From an uncultured Pelagibacteraceae bacterium (lineage in GTDB: Bacteria > Pseudomonadota > Alphaproteobacteria > Pelagibacterales > Pelagibacteraceae), in NCBI GenBank assembly GCA_902629575.1, contig CACORJ010000003.1, forward strand, positions 1 through 64,000: DNA of 64,000 nucleotides, written 5' to 3'. The first letter of the stretch is position 1. Each line of letters opens with the position of its first letter. A model generated the notes under the pieces. It was not told the origin of the DNA. It searched no databases and saw only the letters and a list, made by a program, of their open reading frames with translations. Both the position numbers and the translations under genes were made by a program. Positions 26,530 to 35,925 of the stretch are shown piece by piece.

Positions 26530-27023
26530 TGTTTATTATATCAATAGACCCTGGCATTTCTGGTTCAATTTGTTTTTTTGAGGATGGTAAAATTTTAGAT
26601 GTTATAGATACTCCAACAATGGCAGATGGTAAAAAAAATAAGAAACAAGTTAATGGATCTCAAATTTATAATGAAATTTTAAAAAGGATTAAGAATATTG
26701 ATAAAAAAGATATAAAAGTAATAATTGAACAGGTATCCGCTATGCCTGGACAGGGCGTAACTAGTATGTTTAATTTTGGGCAATCTTTTGGAATTTTGAA
26801 AGGTATATGTTCAGCTATGCAACTGCCAATGTATTTTATAAGACCAGCTAAATGGAAGAAATATTTCAACCTTATAAAGTCAGAAAAAGACGCAAGTAGA
26901 ACAAAAGCTATTGAGATATTTCCTTATTTTTCATCTAATTTAGCAAAAAAAAAAGACTCTAATAAAGCTGATGCAATTTTAATTGCTAGTTATTATTACG
27001 AAACATTTAAAGATGAAGTTTAA
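26529..27023 (+). CDS. RuvC-like Holliday-junction nuclease (phage-type, RNase H fold)
   Basis: A 164-residue RNase H-fold nuclease occupying the ruvC position. It has ISIDPGISGSICFF (Asp7), VIIEQVSAMPGQGVTSMFNF (Glu67) and SNKADAILIASYYYE (Asp148). The middle section FGQSFGILKGICSAM with YFIRPAKWKKYF resembles phage/poxvirus-type RuvC-like resolvases more than canonical bacterial RuvC. The residue three before Asp148 is Asn145, where canonical RuvC has Asp or His. A role in resolving recombination junctions is inferred. Neither ruvA nor ruvB follows; the next gene is tolQ after 51 bases. Confidence 0.75.
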   Translation: MFIISIDPGISGSICFFEDGKILDVIDTPTMADGKKNKKQVNGSQIYNEILKRIKNIDKKDIKVIIEQVSAMPGQGVTSMFNFGQSFGILKGICSAMQLPMYFIRPAKWKKYFNLIKSEKDASRTKAIEIFPYFSSNLAKKKDSNKADAILIASYYYETFKDEV

Positions 27024-27074
27024 CTTAATTTGTTAGTCAAATTGATGACACAATTGAGTGTGAGAAGATAAGTT

Positions 27075-27749
27075 ATGGAAGCAGATATATCATCTCAAGC
27101 AGTTGGCTTAGCCTCAAGTGCAGATTTCTCTCTTATGAATCTATTTATCCGAGCAGATATCATTGTAAAATCTGTAATTGTTGTGTTGATAGCTTGCTCA
27201 ATATATTCTTGGGCGATAATAATCGAGAAAATAAAACTATTTAAAAAAATTAATATTTCTTCAGAGGAATTCGAGGAAAAATTTTGGAGATCAAAATCTG
27301 CTGAAACTTTCTATAATAGCTTGCCATCGAATGTAGAAGATCCAATGGCTTCTTTATTTAAAGAATCTATGCAAGGACTTTTGAAATCAAAGTCAAAATC
27401 TAATTTAGCTGAAAGAATGGGAGGTATATTGGAGGTAGGTATTGAAAAACAAATGTCAAAAATTGCAAAAGGTTTTACTTTTTTGGCTACAGTTGGTTCT
27501 ACAGCACCTTTTATAGGACTATTCGGCACTGTGTGGGGAATAATGAATTCTTTTCAATCCATTGCGATTTCAAGAAACACTAGTTTAGCAATCGTTGCCC
27601 CAGGAATTGCAGAGGCATTGTTCGCAACAGCTCTTGGATTACTTGCTGCAATACCGGCTGTGATTGCTTATAATAGATTCAATAATGACTCTAGAAAATA
27701 TTCTCAAAAATTAGAAAGTTTTTCAAAAAGATTTTTGTCTATTATTTAA
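27075..27749 (+). CDS. tolQ: Tol-Pal system proton channel subunit TolQ
   Basis: A 224-residue inner-membrane protein with three transmembrane helices: residues about 30-48 (IVKSVIVVLIACSIYSWAII), 135-157 and 170-190. The MotA/TolQ/ExbB core TFLATVGSTAPFIGLFGTVW with GIMNSF and the IVAPGIAEALFATALGLLAA helix are diagnostic. With TolR it uses the proton-motive force to energise TolA during outer-membrane constriction. It leads the tolQ-tolR-tolA-tolB-pal-cpoB cluster. ybgC, often upstream, is absent. Confidence 0.95.
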   Translation: MEADISSQAVGLASSADFSLMNLFIRADIIVKSVIVVLIACSIYSWAIIIEKIKLFKKINISSEEFEEKFWRSKSAETFYNSLPSNVEDPMASLFKESMQGLLKSKSKSNLAERMGGILEVGIEKQMSKIAKGFTFLATVGSTAPFIGLFGTVWGIMNSFQSIAISRNTSLAIVAPGIAEALFATALGLLAAIPAVIAYNRFNNDSRKYSQKLESFSKRFLSII

Positions 27750-27755
27750 AATTCC

Positions 27756-28172
27756 ATGGCATTTAAATTAAAACGTTCATCACAGGAACCAATGAGTGAA
27801 ATTAACGTGACCCCATTTGTTGATGTAATGTTAGTACTACTCATTATCTTTATGGTAACAGCACCACTATTAACCGTTGGTGTTCAAGTTGATTTACCAG
27901 AAAGTTCGGCTGACTCATTACCTGAAGAGCAAGAACCATTAACATTATCGATTAATTCAAAGGGAGAAATTTTTATACAAGAATCAAAAGTCGAGTTTGA
28001 AAAGATCATTGCAAAAGTTTTAGCTGTATCTAAAAATAGAACTGACACAAGAATTTATGTTAGAGGAGATAAAACGATAAATTATGGCAGAGTCCTAGAA
28101 ATAATGGGACTTCTCTCTGGATCAGGTTTTACAAAAGTAGCATTAATTTCAGAGCCATATAAAGAGAGGTAA
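27756..28172 (+). CDS. tolR: Tol-Pal system protein TolR
   Basis: A 138-residue ExbD/TolR protein: a cytoplasmic start with SEINVTPFVDVMLVLLIIFM, where the Asp in the membrane helix (near residue 23) is the proton-relay residue, then a periplasmic domain ending in GRVLEIMGLLSGSGFTKVAL. It works with TolQ at the inner membrane. Six bases separate it from tolQ and seven from tolA. Confidence 0.95.
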   Translation: MAFKLKRSSQEPMSEINVTPFVDVMLVLLIIFMVTAPLLTVGVQVDLPESSADSLPEEQEPLTLSINSKGEIFIQESKVEFEKIIAKVLAVSKNRTDTRIYVRGDKTINYGRVLEIMGLLSGSGFTKVALISEPYKER

Positions 28173-28179
28173 ATGTAAA

Positions 28180-28989
28180 GTGAATAGAAGTATAATAGTT
28201 TCTTCTGTTTTACACATGTTAGTAATAATCTTAACAGCAATGAGCTTACCATTTTTATCAAAAAAACCGATTGATTTACCTCCGATTGTATCAGTTGAAT
28301 TAATTCAGATATCTGAAAAAACCAATATACCCTTTGCTCCTAAAGCAAAAAAAATTATTGAGGAAGTAAAAGAAAAAGAGAAAAAACTTGTTTCTGAGCA
28401 AGCACCTCCAAAAAAAGTAAAAAAGAAGAAACCAGATTCAGTTCCAATGCCTGAAGATGACATTAAAAAAGTTGAAAAGATTAAAGATGACACCCAGAAT
28501 CCAGAAAAAATAGATACTGAAATCAAGCAAGTTTCAGAATTTGAGAAAGATGAACTATTTGACCCAAATAATATTGCAGCATTGATAGATAAGTCAAAAG
28601 AGGAAAAATCAACATCATTGAATAAAACAAATCAAGTTACCCAAGACCAAGTAAAAAATTTTGAAAATACAGGTTTATCGTTGAGTGAAGAGGATGCTTT
28701 AAAAGCTCAAATTTTTGGCTGTTGGAGTATACCACTAGGTTTACCTTATAATGAAAATTTGTTAGTAAGAATTAAACTTGAATTAAAACCAGATGGTTCA
28801 GTGATAAATTCAGAAATTTTAGATCACGCAAGAATGAATAGACCGGGGCAAGGTTTTTATAAAGTTTTAGCAGAAAGCGCACTTAGAGCTGTCAAGTTAT
28901 GCCAGCCCTTAAGAGTTCCAAGCACTGGATATGAGAGATGGAAAGAGTTACAATTAAATTTTGATGCAAGAGAAATGCTCGAGGGATAA
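28180..28989 (+). CDS. tolA: Tol-Pal system protein TolA
   Basis: A 269-residue protein with a single N-terminal membrane helix (residues about 4-26), a Lys/Glu-rich periplasmic rod (residues 55-165) and a C-terminal TonB/TolA-like domain ([20 protein letters not shown] onward). The domain order matches TolA, which links the TolQR motor to TolB/Pal. The start is GTG directly after tolR. The rod is short compared with E. coli TolA. Sequence identity would be low, but order, position and the single Cys pair (CWSIP... and [10 protein letters not shown]) in the C-terminal domain support the call. Confidence 0.88.
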   Translation: MNRSIIVSSVLHMLVIILTAMSLPFLSKKPIDLPPIVSVELIQISEKTNIPFAPKAKKIIEEVKEKEKKLVSEQAPPKKVKKKKPDSVPMPEDDIKKVEKIKDDTQNPEKIDTEIKQVSEFEKDELFDPNNIAALIDKSKEEKSTSLNKTNQVTQDQVKNFENTGLSLSEEDALKAQIFGCWSIPLGLPYNENLLVRIKLELKPDGSVINSEILDHARMNRPGQGFYKVLAESALRAVKLCQPLRVPSTGYERWKELQLNFDAREMLEG

Positions 28990-28991
28990 AT

Positions 28992-30332
28992 ATGAAAAAA
29001 TTTTTGTTATTTTTAATGATTTTGTTTTTTCCTTTAAAATCATTCAGCTTAATTGAAGTTGATATTACAAGAGGTAATTTAAACCCGCTTCCTATTGCAG
29101 TTTCCCCTTTATCAATAGACGATAAATCAAAAAAAAATTTTGAAAACTTACTAAAGAAAAAAAATATTGGTGAAGAAATTTCAATGATTGTTGAAAATAA
29201 TTTAAAAACTTCAGGACTATTTAATCCTTTGTCAAAAGAAGCTTTTTTACAGGCTCCGGATATTGCAAATTTAAAACCGAGATTTGAGGATTGGAATTTA
29301 ATAAAAGCACAAGCTTTAATCACGGGTAAAGTAACCAACGTTGATGAAAAATTAAGAGTAGAATTTAGATTATGGGATGTTTTAGCTGGTAAAGAAATGA
29401 TGGCCCTTGCATTTACAACTGTCCCAACTAATTGGAGAAGAGTTGGCCATATAATTTCAGATAAAGTTTATGAAAGATTAACTGGAGAAAAAGGTTACTT
29501 TGATACAAGGATTATTTATGTTGCAGAAGAGGGACCGAAAACAAAAAGGGTAAAAAAATTAGCTATTATGGATCAGGATGGCGCGAATAATAAATTTTTA
29601 ACTTTGGGTAATGAATTAGTTTTAACACCAAGATTTAATCCTACTAGCCAAATGGTAACTTATTTATCTTATTTTAGAAATTTACCCAGAGTATACTTAT
29701 TAGATATTGAAACAGGAATGCAGGAAGTTGTCGGAGATTTCCCTGGAATGACATTTGCTCCTAGATTTTCACCTGATGGAAAAAAAATTATTATGAGTTT
29801 TGCTAAAGATGGTAAGTCAGATATTTATACTATGGATTTAGAAAATAGAATAGTTGAAAAAATTACAAATCATCCTTCAATAGATACCTCTCCATCTTAC
29901 TCTCCAGATGGAAAATATATTTGCTTCAATTCTGACAGAAGTGGCTATCAACAAATTTATGTAATGAAAAGCGATGGAAGTGGAGTAAAAAGAATTTCAT
30001 TTGGAAATGGGATATATGGTACACCCGTTTGGTCACCTAGAGGCGATTTAATTGCATTCACAAAGTTACATAAAGGCAAATTTTACATTGGAGTTATGAG
30101 AACAGATGGGAGTGGTGAGAGATTATTAACAGAAAATTTTTATCAAGAAGCTCCATCTTGGTCTCCAAATGGAAGAGTTCTTATATTTTATAGAGAAACA
30201 AAAACAGATGAAAAAGGAGAGGGTTTTTCAGCTAAACTATGGTCAATTGACCTGACTGGTTACAATGAGAGAATGATAAAAACTCCCACAGATGGCTCAG
30301 ACCCATCATGGTCATCATTATTAAGTAATTAG
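28992..30332 (+). CDS. tolB: Tol-Pal system periplasmic protein TolB
   Basis: A 446-residue periplasmic protein. The first 19 residues ([19 protein letters not shown]) are a signal peptide, then an N-terminal domain ([20 protein letters not shown]), then a six-bladed beta-propeller from about residue 170. Repeated [31 protein letters not shown] and [13 protein letters not shown] blades are visible. TolB binds Pal and TolA in the periplasm. It follows tolA by two bases. Confidence 0.96.
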   Translation: MKKFLLFLMILFFPLKSFSLIEVDITRGNLNPLPIAVSPLSIDDKSKKNFENLLKKKNIGEEISMIVENNLKTSGLFNPLSKEAFLQAPDIANLKPRFEDWNLIKAQALITGKVTNVDEKLRVEFRLWDVLAGKEMMALAFTTVPTNWRRVGHIISDKVYERLTGEKGYFDTRIIYVAEEGPKTKRVKKLAIMDQDGANNKFLTLGNELVLTPRFNPTSQMVTYLSYFRNLPRVYLLDIETGMQEVVGDFPGMTFAPRFSPDGKKIIMSFAKDGKSDIYTMDLENRIVEKITNHPSIDTSPSYSPDGKYICFNSDRSGYQQIYVMKSDGSGVKRISFGNGIYGTPVWSPRGDLIAFTKLHKGKFYIGVMRTDGSGERLLTENFYQEAPSWSPNGRVLIFYRETKTDEKGEGFSAKLWSIDLTGYNERMIKTPTDGSDPSWSSLLSN

Positions 30333-30417
30333 TATCAAATTGCTTGATTTTTTAACTTGAAACATCTATTCAGTTGTGAAAATATCAAGAATTAGAAATA
30401 TTGATCAAGGAGCAATA

Positions 30418-30897
30418 ATGAAATTAAACAAAATTCTAAAAAATTTACTTTTAGTTGTATTAGCATGTTTGGCGTTGAGCGCTTGTGCAACAAAAAAAGT
30501 TTCAGTAGGACAAATGCAAGGTGATGTTTACACAGGTACAGACACTGTGGAATATTTAGCATCAGGAGTTCCAGATAGAGTTTTCTTTGCAACTAATGAA
30601 TCTGTATTAACCACAGCTTCTAGAGAGACATTAAGAAAACAGGCTGCATGGTTAAGAAAAAATTCAGACGTGACAATAGTACTCGAGGGACATGCCGATG
30701 AAAGGGGTACTAGAGAATACAATTTAGCCTTAGGTGAAAGAAGAGCTAATGCGGCAAAAGATTATTTAATGACTTACGGTATTTCTTCAGACAGAATTTC
30801 TGTTTTAAGTTATGGTAAAGAAAGACCGGTAGATTCTGGATCAAACCCATTAGCATGGTCAAAAAATAGAAGATCAGTAACTGTAAAAGCAAACTAA
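30418..30897 (+). CDS. pal: Peptidoglycan-associated lipoprotein Pal
   Basis: Outer-membrane lipoprotein of 159 residues. I chose the ATG at 30418 rather than an upstream in-frame GTG at 30376, because AAGGAG lies eight bases before it and the protein then begins with a lipoprotein signal peptide (KILKNLLLVVLACLALSAC, lipobox LSAC). The OmpA-like domain follows: DRVFFATNESVLTTASRETL, then VLEGHADERGTREYNLALGE with the conserved peptidoglycan-binding residues, and ISVLSYGKERPVDSG. It anchors the outer membrane to peptidoglycan and pairs with TolB. Confidence 0.96.
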   Translation: MKLNKILKNLLLVVLACLALSACATKKVSVGQMQGDVYTGTDTVEYLASGVPDRVFFATNESVLTTASRETLRKQAAWLRKNSDVTIVLEGHADERGTREYNLALGERRANAAKDYLMTYGISSDRISVLSYGKERPVDSGSNPLAWSKNRRSVTVKAN

Positions 30898-30915
30898 TTA
30901 ATATTTCCCAATTTG

Positions 30916-30952
30916 AGACCCCTTAATCGATTAATTTAAGGGGTCTTTTTTT
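30916..30952 (+). terminator. Rho-independent terminator after pal
   Basis: A perfect 11-bp stem (AGACCCCTTAA at 30916-30926 pairing with 30936-30946) and a nine-base loop are followed by a run of T to 30952. It lies 18 bases after the pal stop codon. It is the clearest intrinsic terminator I noticed in the window and separates tolQRAB-pal from cpoB. Confidence 0.9.
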
Positions 30953-30982
30953 CGCCATTATTATAAACATAAATATTTTTAG

Positions 30983-31948
30983 ATGAGATTTAAAAAGCTT
31001 TTAATTATAAAACTTATAATTTTATATTGCCAAACTTCCCTAGCGGATAATCATAACATTTATGAAACATTAGAATTAATTCAACAGGATATAAGAACTC
31101 TTGAAAAAGCAGTTTATTCAGGATCAGGTGAAATTAATAATGAAAATTTAAATTCATTAAGTATAAACGAAAACTCTGAGGATGTTTTAACAAAACATTT
31201 ATTAAAGTTATCAGAAATTGAAAACCAATTTCAACAATTAACAAATAGATTTGAAGAAATAAATTTTAAGTTAGACAAATTATCTAATAGATTATCCAAA
31301 GTTCAAGCAGATAACCAAATAAGATTTCAAGATATAGAAAACTTAGTGACCACTGGTGATGGAACTAGCAAAATTACAAAAAAAAAGTCTGATGATGATA
31401 TTTTACCTGGTTCATCTGAACCGCAAGATTTAGGTTCGTTGTCTTACAAAGATACAGAAACAAATGAGACAACTCAACAGATTCAATCTATAGAAACTAC
31501 AGCCTCAATAGTTACTGAAACCTTTCAGTCAGATGAAAAAATTTTACCAGAGGGAAATCCTGATAATCAGTATGAATTTGCTACAAGCTTTTTGAAGGTC
31601 GGAGATTATCCTACTGCTGAAAAAGCATTTAGAGAATTTGTATTATCCAATCCAGAACATGAACTTGCTGGAAATGCTCAATATTGGTATGCAGAAACTT
31701 TTAGAATAAGACAACTTTATACTGATGCTGCTTCAGCGTATTTAGAAGGATATCAAAAATATCCTAATGGAGAAAAAGCTCCAATAAATTTATTAAAACT
31801 TGGTGTGTCTATGGTTCAAATTGGTGAAAAAGATCAAGGGTGTAAAATGATCAACGGAGTTGAAAAACAATATCCTAAAGCCAATCAATCTGTTATTCAA
31901 AAAGCTAAATATGAATCCCAAAAATTTGAATGCAATCAAAATTCTTAA
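30983..31948 (+). CDS. cpoB: Cell division coordinator CpoB (YbgF)
   Basis: A 321-residue periplasmic protein. A signal peptide (first 21 residues, ending before DNHNIYE) is followed by an N-terminal coiled coil (residues 60-120), a low-complexity Ser/Thr/Glu linker and C-terminal TPR repeats (YEFATSFLKVGDYPTAEKAF and AGNAQYWYAETFRIRQLYTD). The domain order and its place after pal match CpoB, which coordinates peptidoglycan synthesis with Tol-Pal constriction. Its end overlaps tilS. Confidence 0.9.
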   Translation: MRFKKLLIIKLIILYCQTSLADNHNIYETLELIQQDIRTLEKAVYSGSGEINNENLNSLSINENSEDVLTKHLLKLSEIENQFQQLTNRFEEINFKLDKLSNRLSKVQADNQIRFQDIENLVTTGDGTSKITKKKSDDDILPGSSEPQDLGSLSYKDTETNETTQQIQSIETTASIVTETFQSDEKILPEGNPDNQYEFATSFLKVGDYPTAEKAFREFVLSNPEHELAGNAQYWYAETFRIRQLYTDAASAYLEGYQKYPNGEKAPINLLKLGVSMVQIGEKDQGCKMINGVEKQYPKANQSVIQKAKYESQKFECNQNS

Positions 31949-32933
31949 CAAATTAGGCGTAAAATTATCAAATAAAAGATTTAAAAAGTTATATAATCTT
32001 TTTGAGAAAAATTTTGATGTTCGCAGTAAATTTATAGTTGCTGTATCAGGTGGTCCAGACAGTCTTGCCTTAGCTTTTTTGACAAAGATCTACTCTTTAA
32101 AACACAATTTAGATTGCTCATATTTAATTGTAGACCATAAGCTCAGAAAAGAGTCCTCTAAGGAAGCAAATAAAGTAAAAAAAATTTTGTTAGATTTTGA
32201 TATTAAAGCAAAAATTTTAACCTGGAATGGAAAAAAACCATCAAGAAATTTACAAGCACAAGCAAGAAAAAAGAGATACGAACTACTTTTTTTAGAATGT
32301 AAGAAATTTAAAATATCAAACCTTATTATTGGTCACCATTTTGATGACTTATTTGAAAACTTTTTCATTAGGATGATTAGGGGCAGCGGATTAAGAGGTT
32401 TGGTATCTTTAGAAAAATCTGTAAAAGTTGGAGAAATTAACTTAATAAGGCCATTATTAGAATTTGAAAAAAAAGACTTATTGTTTATATCAAATTTTAT
32501 TTTTAATTTTTATATATCTGACCCAACTAATAACAATGAGATTTTTCAGAGAATAAAGATAAGAAAAATTTTAGGAGATTTTCAGAAAATTGGTGTTGAT
32601 AAAAATAAATTATTTTTGACATTAAAAAATCTTAAAGAATCGAATCAAACAATAAAATTTTATGTTGAACAAAATAAATTATCCAATTCTATTTTTCGTA
32701 AAAACGGAGAAATATTATTAAACAAAAGTTTTTTTAGACAACCTAATGAGGTAGTTTTCAGATCTTTTTCCGATTCTCTAAAAATAATTGGAGGAAAATA
32801 TTATCATTCAAGAGGAAAAAAAATTGATACTATTTTGAAAAAAATTAAGAAAAACACATTAAAGAAGGAGACATTAGCAGGATGTATCATAAAAAAGGTA
32901 AGCCATACTGTAATTATTTCAAAAGAGTACTAA
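31911..32933 (+). CDS. tilS: tRNA(Ile)-lysidine synthase
   Basis: ATP-dependent enzyme that converts C34 of the CAU-anticodon isoleucine tRNA to lysidine. The PP-loop [17 protein letters not shown] lies near residue 41 from the chosen start, with [16 protein letters not shown] and [10 protein letters not shown] further on, and [20 protein letters not shown] near residue 140. The open frame begins at 31860, but the ATG at 31911 puts the PP-loop nearer the usual N-terminal distance; it still overlaps cpoB by 38 bases. The C-terminal domain is short and divergent. Confidence 0.9.
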   Translation: MNPKNLNAIKILNKLGVKLSNKRFKKLYNLFEKNFDVRSKFIVAVSGGPDSLALAFLTKIYSLKHNLDCSYLIVDHKLRKESSKEANKVKKILLDFDIKAKILTWNGKKPSRNLQAQARKKRYELLFLECKKFKISNLIIGHHFDDLFENFFIRMIRGSGLRGLVSLEKSVKVGEINLIRPLLEFEKKDLLFISNFIFNFYISDPTNNNEIFQRIKIRKILGDFQKIGVDKNKLFLTLKNLKESNQTIKFYVEQNKLSNSIFRKNGEILLNKSFFRQPNEVVFRSFSDSLKIIGGKYYHSRGKKIDTILKKIKKNTLKKETLAGCIIKKVSHTVIISKEY

Positions 32934-32941
32934 TTTTCCCA

Positions 32942-32969
32942 CTTGTTTAATTGAGAATAACTCTTATCT
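32942..32969 (+). promoter_or_regulatory. Candidate RpoH-type promoter of ftsH
   Basis: CTTG (32942-32945), 17 bases, then CTTATCT (32963-32969) agrees with the alphaproteobacterial RpoH pattern CTTG-N17-CYTATNT. ftsH is a classic heat-shock gene and rpoH is encoded in this window. A sigma-70 reading (TTGTTT-N16-TATCTT) of the same bases is possible, so either holoenzyme may use it. The predicted start falls near the ftsH start codon. Confidence 0.45.
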
Positions 32970-32976
32970 TATGTCT

Positions 32977-34866
32977 ATGAATTTTAAAAATCTAGCTATG
33001 TGGGCGATAATAGTTTTTTTAACTATTGGGCTTTATAATATGTTCAAAAATCCTCAAACAAATATTAGAGGAGGAAATAAAGTAATTTTCTCGGATTTTT
33101 TAGATTCAGTTGATGATGGTGAAGTTTTAAAAGTTGAGATACAAGGAAATAATATTAAAGGTGTCTATTCTAATGGAGAAAATTTTAGTACTTATTCACC
33201 AAACGACCCTAATTTAATAGAAAAATTATCTGAAAAAGGTGTAAGCATCTCAGCAGCACCCTTGGAGGAAAAAATGCCCTCTTTATTCGGCGTACTTTTA
33301 TCTTGGTTTCCAATGTTACTTTTAATTGCGGTATGGATTTTCTTCATGCGTCAAATGCAAGGAGGAAAAGGTGGAGCGATGGGCTTTGGCAGATCTAAAG
33401 CTAAGATGATGAATGAATTAAAAGGTAAAGTTACTTTTAATGATGTTGCAGGAGTAGAAGAAGCTAAGGAAGAGGTTGAGGAAATAGTAGAATTTTTAAA
33501 AGATCCAAAGAAATTTAGTAGACTCGGTGGTAAAATACCTAGAGGTGCTCTTTTGGTCGGTCCCCCAGGCACTGGTAAAACATTGCTAGCTCGAGCGATA
33601 GCTGGAGAAGCTGGAGTACCTTTTTTTACAATTTCTGGATCTGACTTTGTAGAAATGTTTGTTGGCGTAGGAGCTTCAAGAGTGAGGGATATGTTTGAGC
33701 AAGGTAAAAAAAATTCTCCGTGTATAATCTTTATAGATGAAATTGATGCAGTTGGCAGAAGTAGAGGAGCAGGGCTAGGTGGTGGTAATGATGAAAGAGA
33801 GCAAACGCTAAACCAGCTTTTAGTAGAGATGGATGGTTTTGATACAAACGAAGGAGTTATAATTATAGCTGCTACTAACAGACCCGATGTTTTAGATCCG
33901 GCTTTATTAAGACCAGGTAGATTTGATAGACAGGTAGTCGTCTCTAACCCAGATATAATAGGTAGAGAAAAAATTTTAAAAGTTCATGTAAAAAAGATAA
34001 AGATGGCTCCAGACGTTAATCTTAGAACTGTAGCTCGAGGAACTCCAGGTTTTTCAGGAGCTGATTTAGCCAACTTAGTCAATGAAGCAGCTTTATTAGC
34101 AGCTAGAAAAAATAAAAGAATTGTTACTCTTAATGAGTTTGAAGAAGCAAAAGACAAAGTGATGATGGGAGCGGAAAGAAGATCAATGGTAATGACTGAA
34201 GAAGAAAAAACCTTAACAGCTTATCATGAAGCAGGTCATGCAATCTGCACTTTGAATGAGAGTGCAGCATACCCAATTCATAAAGCAACTATTGTTCCTA
34301 GAGGAAGAGCGTTAGGAATGGTAATGCAATTACCAGAAAGAGATGAACTTTCTCAAACTAGAGAGCAATTGCACGCTCAGATTGCTATTGCTATGGGGGG
34401 AAGAGTTGCGGAAGAGATTATATTTGGTCATGATAAAGTAACTACTGGTGCTTCTAGTGATATTGAGCAAGTAACTAAAAGAGCTAGGGCTATGGTAATG
34501 AGAGCCGGTTTGAGCACAGAGTTAGGTCCAGTAGCTTATGGAGAGAACGAGGAGGAAGTATTTTTAGGTAGATCAGTTGCAAGACAACAAAATATGTCCG
34601 AAGAAACCGCTAAAAAGGTAGATTCTGAGATAAGAAAAATTGTAGACAAAGGTTACGAGAGAGCCAGAAAAGTTCTAACAGAAAAAATTGAAGATTTACA
34701 TAAACTTGCTAAAGCTCTTCTTACTTATGAAACTTTAACTGGAGAGGAAATAGAGAACTTAATTAATAAAAATATTTATCCAGCTGACAAACAAGATTTA
34801 AAAGTAGAAGATGATAAAGGATCAGCTTTAAGCTCTTTGGGCCTTAAACCTAAAATTGTTCATTAA
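32977..34866 (+). CDS. ftsH: ATP-dependent zinc metalloprotease FtsH
   Basis: Membrane-bound AAA+ protease of about 629 residues. It has a first membrane helix (residues 5-22), a periplasmic domain, a second helix (about 103-125), the AAA Walker [21 protein letters not shown] near 193, Walker [17 protein letters not shown], the SRH region [20 protein letters not shown], and the zinc site [15 protein letters not shown] near 415. It degrades misfolded membrane proteins and short-lived regulators, RpoH among them in E. coli. The frame also has an ATG at 32971. I prefer 32977 because [12 protein letters not shown] aligns with the family N-terminus and the candidate promoter would start transcription very close to it. 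Confidence 0.96.
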   Translation: MNFKNLAMWAIIVFLTIGLYNMFKNPQTNIRGGNKVIFSDFLDSVDDGEVLKVEIQGNNIKGVYSNGENFSTYSPNDPNLIEKLSEKGVSISAAPLEEKMPSLFGVLLSWFPMLLLIAVWIFFMRQMQGGKGGAMGFGRSKAKMMNELKGKVTFNDVAGVEEAKEEVEEIVEFLKDPKKFSRLGGKIPRGALLVGPPGTGKTLLARAIAGEAGVPFFTISGSDFVEMFVGVGASRVRDMFEQGKKNSPCIIFIDEIDAVGRSRGAGLGGGNDEREQTLNQLLVEMDGFDTNEGVIIIAATNRPDVLDPALLRPGRFDRQVVVSNPDIIGREKILKVHVKKIKMAPDVNLRTVARGTPGFSGADLANLVNEAALLAARKNKRIVTLNEFEEAKDKVMMGAERRSMVMTEEEKTLTAYHEAGHAICTLNESAAYPIHKATIVPRGRALGMVMQLPERDELSQTREQLHAQIAIAMGGRVAEEIIFGHDKVTTGASSDIEQVTKRARAMVMRAGLSTELGPVAYGENEEEVFLGRSVARQQNMSEETAKKVDSEIRKIVDKGYERARKVLTEKIEDLHKLAKALLTYETLTGEEIENLINKNIYPADKQDLKVEDDKGSALSSLGLKPKIVH

Positions 34867-34872
34867 ATTATC

Positions 34873-35925
34873 ATGCAGAGATATTACACTAGAGTGTGTA
34901 ATTTCTATTATGGCAAACAATCAGAGGATTTAGTAAATAAAAAAAAATCTATCGCTTTACATCAAATCAAGGATATTTCATTTGATCATGTAGAAATTAT
35001 TACAAGAAAATCTAAAAAAAAAATTTCAATTAATAAAATAAAGAACTTATCTGAGACTTTAAAAACAAAGATATATTCTGATCTTAAAAAAGTAAAATCA
35101 AAAAAAAAAAACTTTTCTAATTTTAATTTCAAAAAAATTCCAAATATTCTTGGGGTACTAAATTTAACACCAGATAGTTTTTCAGATGGCGGAAAATTTA
35201 ATACAAAAAAAAAGAGCATCAATCATGTAATTCATTTATTTAATTCAGGAGCGAATTTAATTGATGTTGGGGGGGAATCTACAAAGCCTGGGTCAAAAGC
35301 AGTTAAAGAACATTTTGAATGGAAAAGAATAAAAAAAATATTAAAATTTACAAAAAATAAATTTCCTATTTCGTTGGACACTAGAAAATCAAATATCATG
35401 ATAAAAGGCATAAAGCTTGGCGTTAATTTAATTAACGATGTTTCCGGATTGAGTTTTGATAAAAATACTTTAAGTGTTTTAAAAAAATACAAAATTCCGT
35501 TTGTCATCCAACATTCAAAAGGCACTCCAGAAAATATGCAAAAAAATCCAAGTTATAAAAATGAAATTTTAGATATTTATGATTATTTTGAGGAAAAAAT
35601 TAAATTTATTAGATCAATCGGAATTAAACATAGTAATATAATTCTAGATCCAGGAATAGGATTTGGAAAAAATTTGAAACATAATATGAGTCTAATTCAT
35701 AACATTTCTATTTTTCATTCTCTTGGTTTTCCTATACTTGTAGGCAATTCAAGAAAAAGATTTATTAAGGAATTATCTGGAAAAAATGACAGTAAACTTC
35801 GAATAGGGGGAACGTTAGCATCTTCTATTTATTTAATGATGCAAGGAGTACAAATTTTAAGAATTCACGATGTAAATGAAACAATTCAGAGTATTAAAGT
35901 TTTTAAAAAAATAATAAGTAATTAA
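34873..35925 (+). CDS. folP: Dihydropteroate synthase with N-terminal extension
   Basis: A 350-residue folate enzyme that joins p-aminobenzoate to hydroxymethyldihydropterin pyrophosphate. The catalytic barrel begins near residue 90: ILGVLNLTPDSFSDGGKF, then LIDVGGESTKPGSKAV, LINDVSGLSFD, IILDPGIGFGKN and ILVGNSRKRFI. About 85 residues precede it (starting MQRYYTRVCNFYYG), absent from the roughly 280-residue E. coli enzyme and of unknown role. It lies six bases after ftsH and overlaps glmM by one base, in the order ftsH-folP-glmM. Confidence 0.93.
   Translation: MQRYYTRVCNFYYGKQSEDLVNKKKSIALHQIKDISFDHVEIITRKSKKKISINKIKNLSETLKTKIYSDLKKVKSKKKNFSNFNFKKIPNILGVLNLTPDSFSDGGKFNTKKKSINHVIHLFNSGANLIDVGGESTKPGSKAVKEHFEWKRIKKILKFTKNKFPISLDTRKSNIMIKGIKLGVNLINDVSGLSFDKNTLSVLKKYKIPFVIQHSKGTPENMQKNPSYKNEILDIYDYFEEKIKFIRSIGIKHSNIILDPGIGFGKNLKHNMSLIHNISIFHSLGFPILVGNSRKRFIKELSGKNDSKLRIGGTLASSIYLMMQGVQILRIHDVNETIQSIKVFKKIISN

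Noticed and set aside
30376-30417. GTG start adding 14 residues to Pal
   Set aside because: The ATG at 30418 has a good ribosome-binding site and starts a proper lipoprotein signal peptide.
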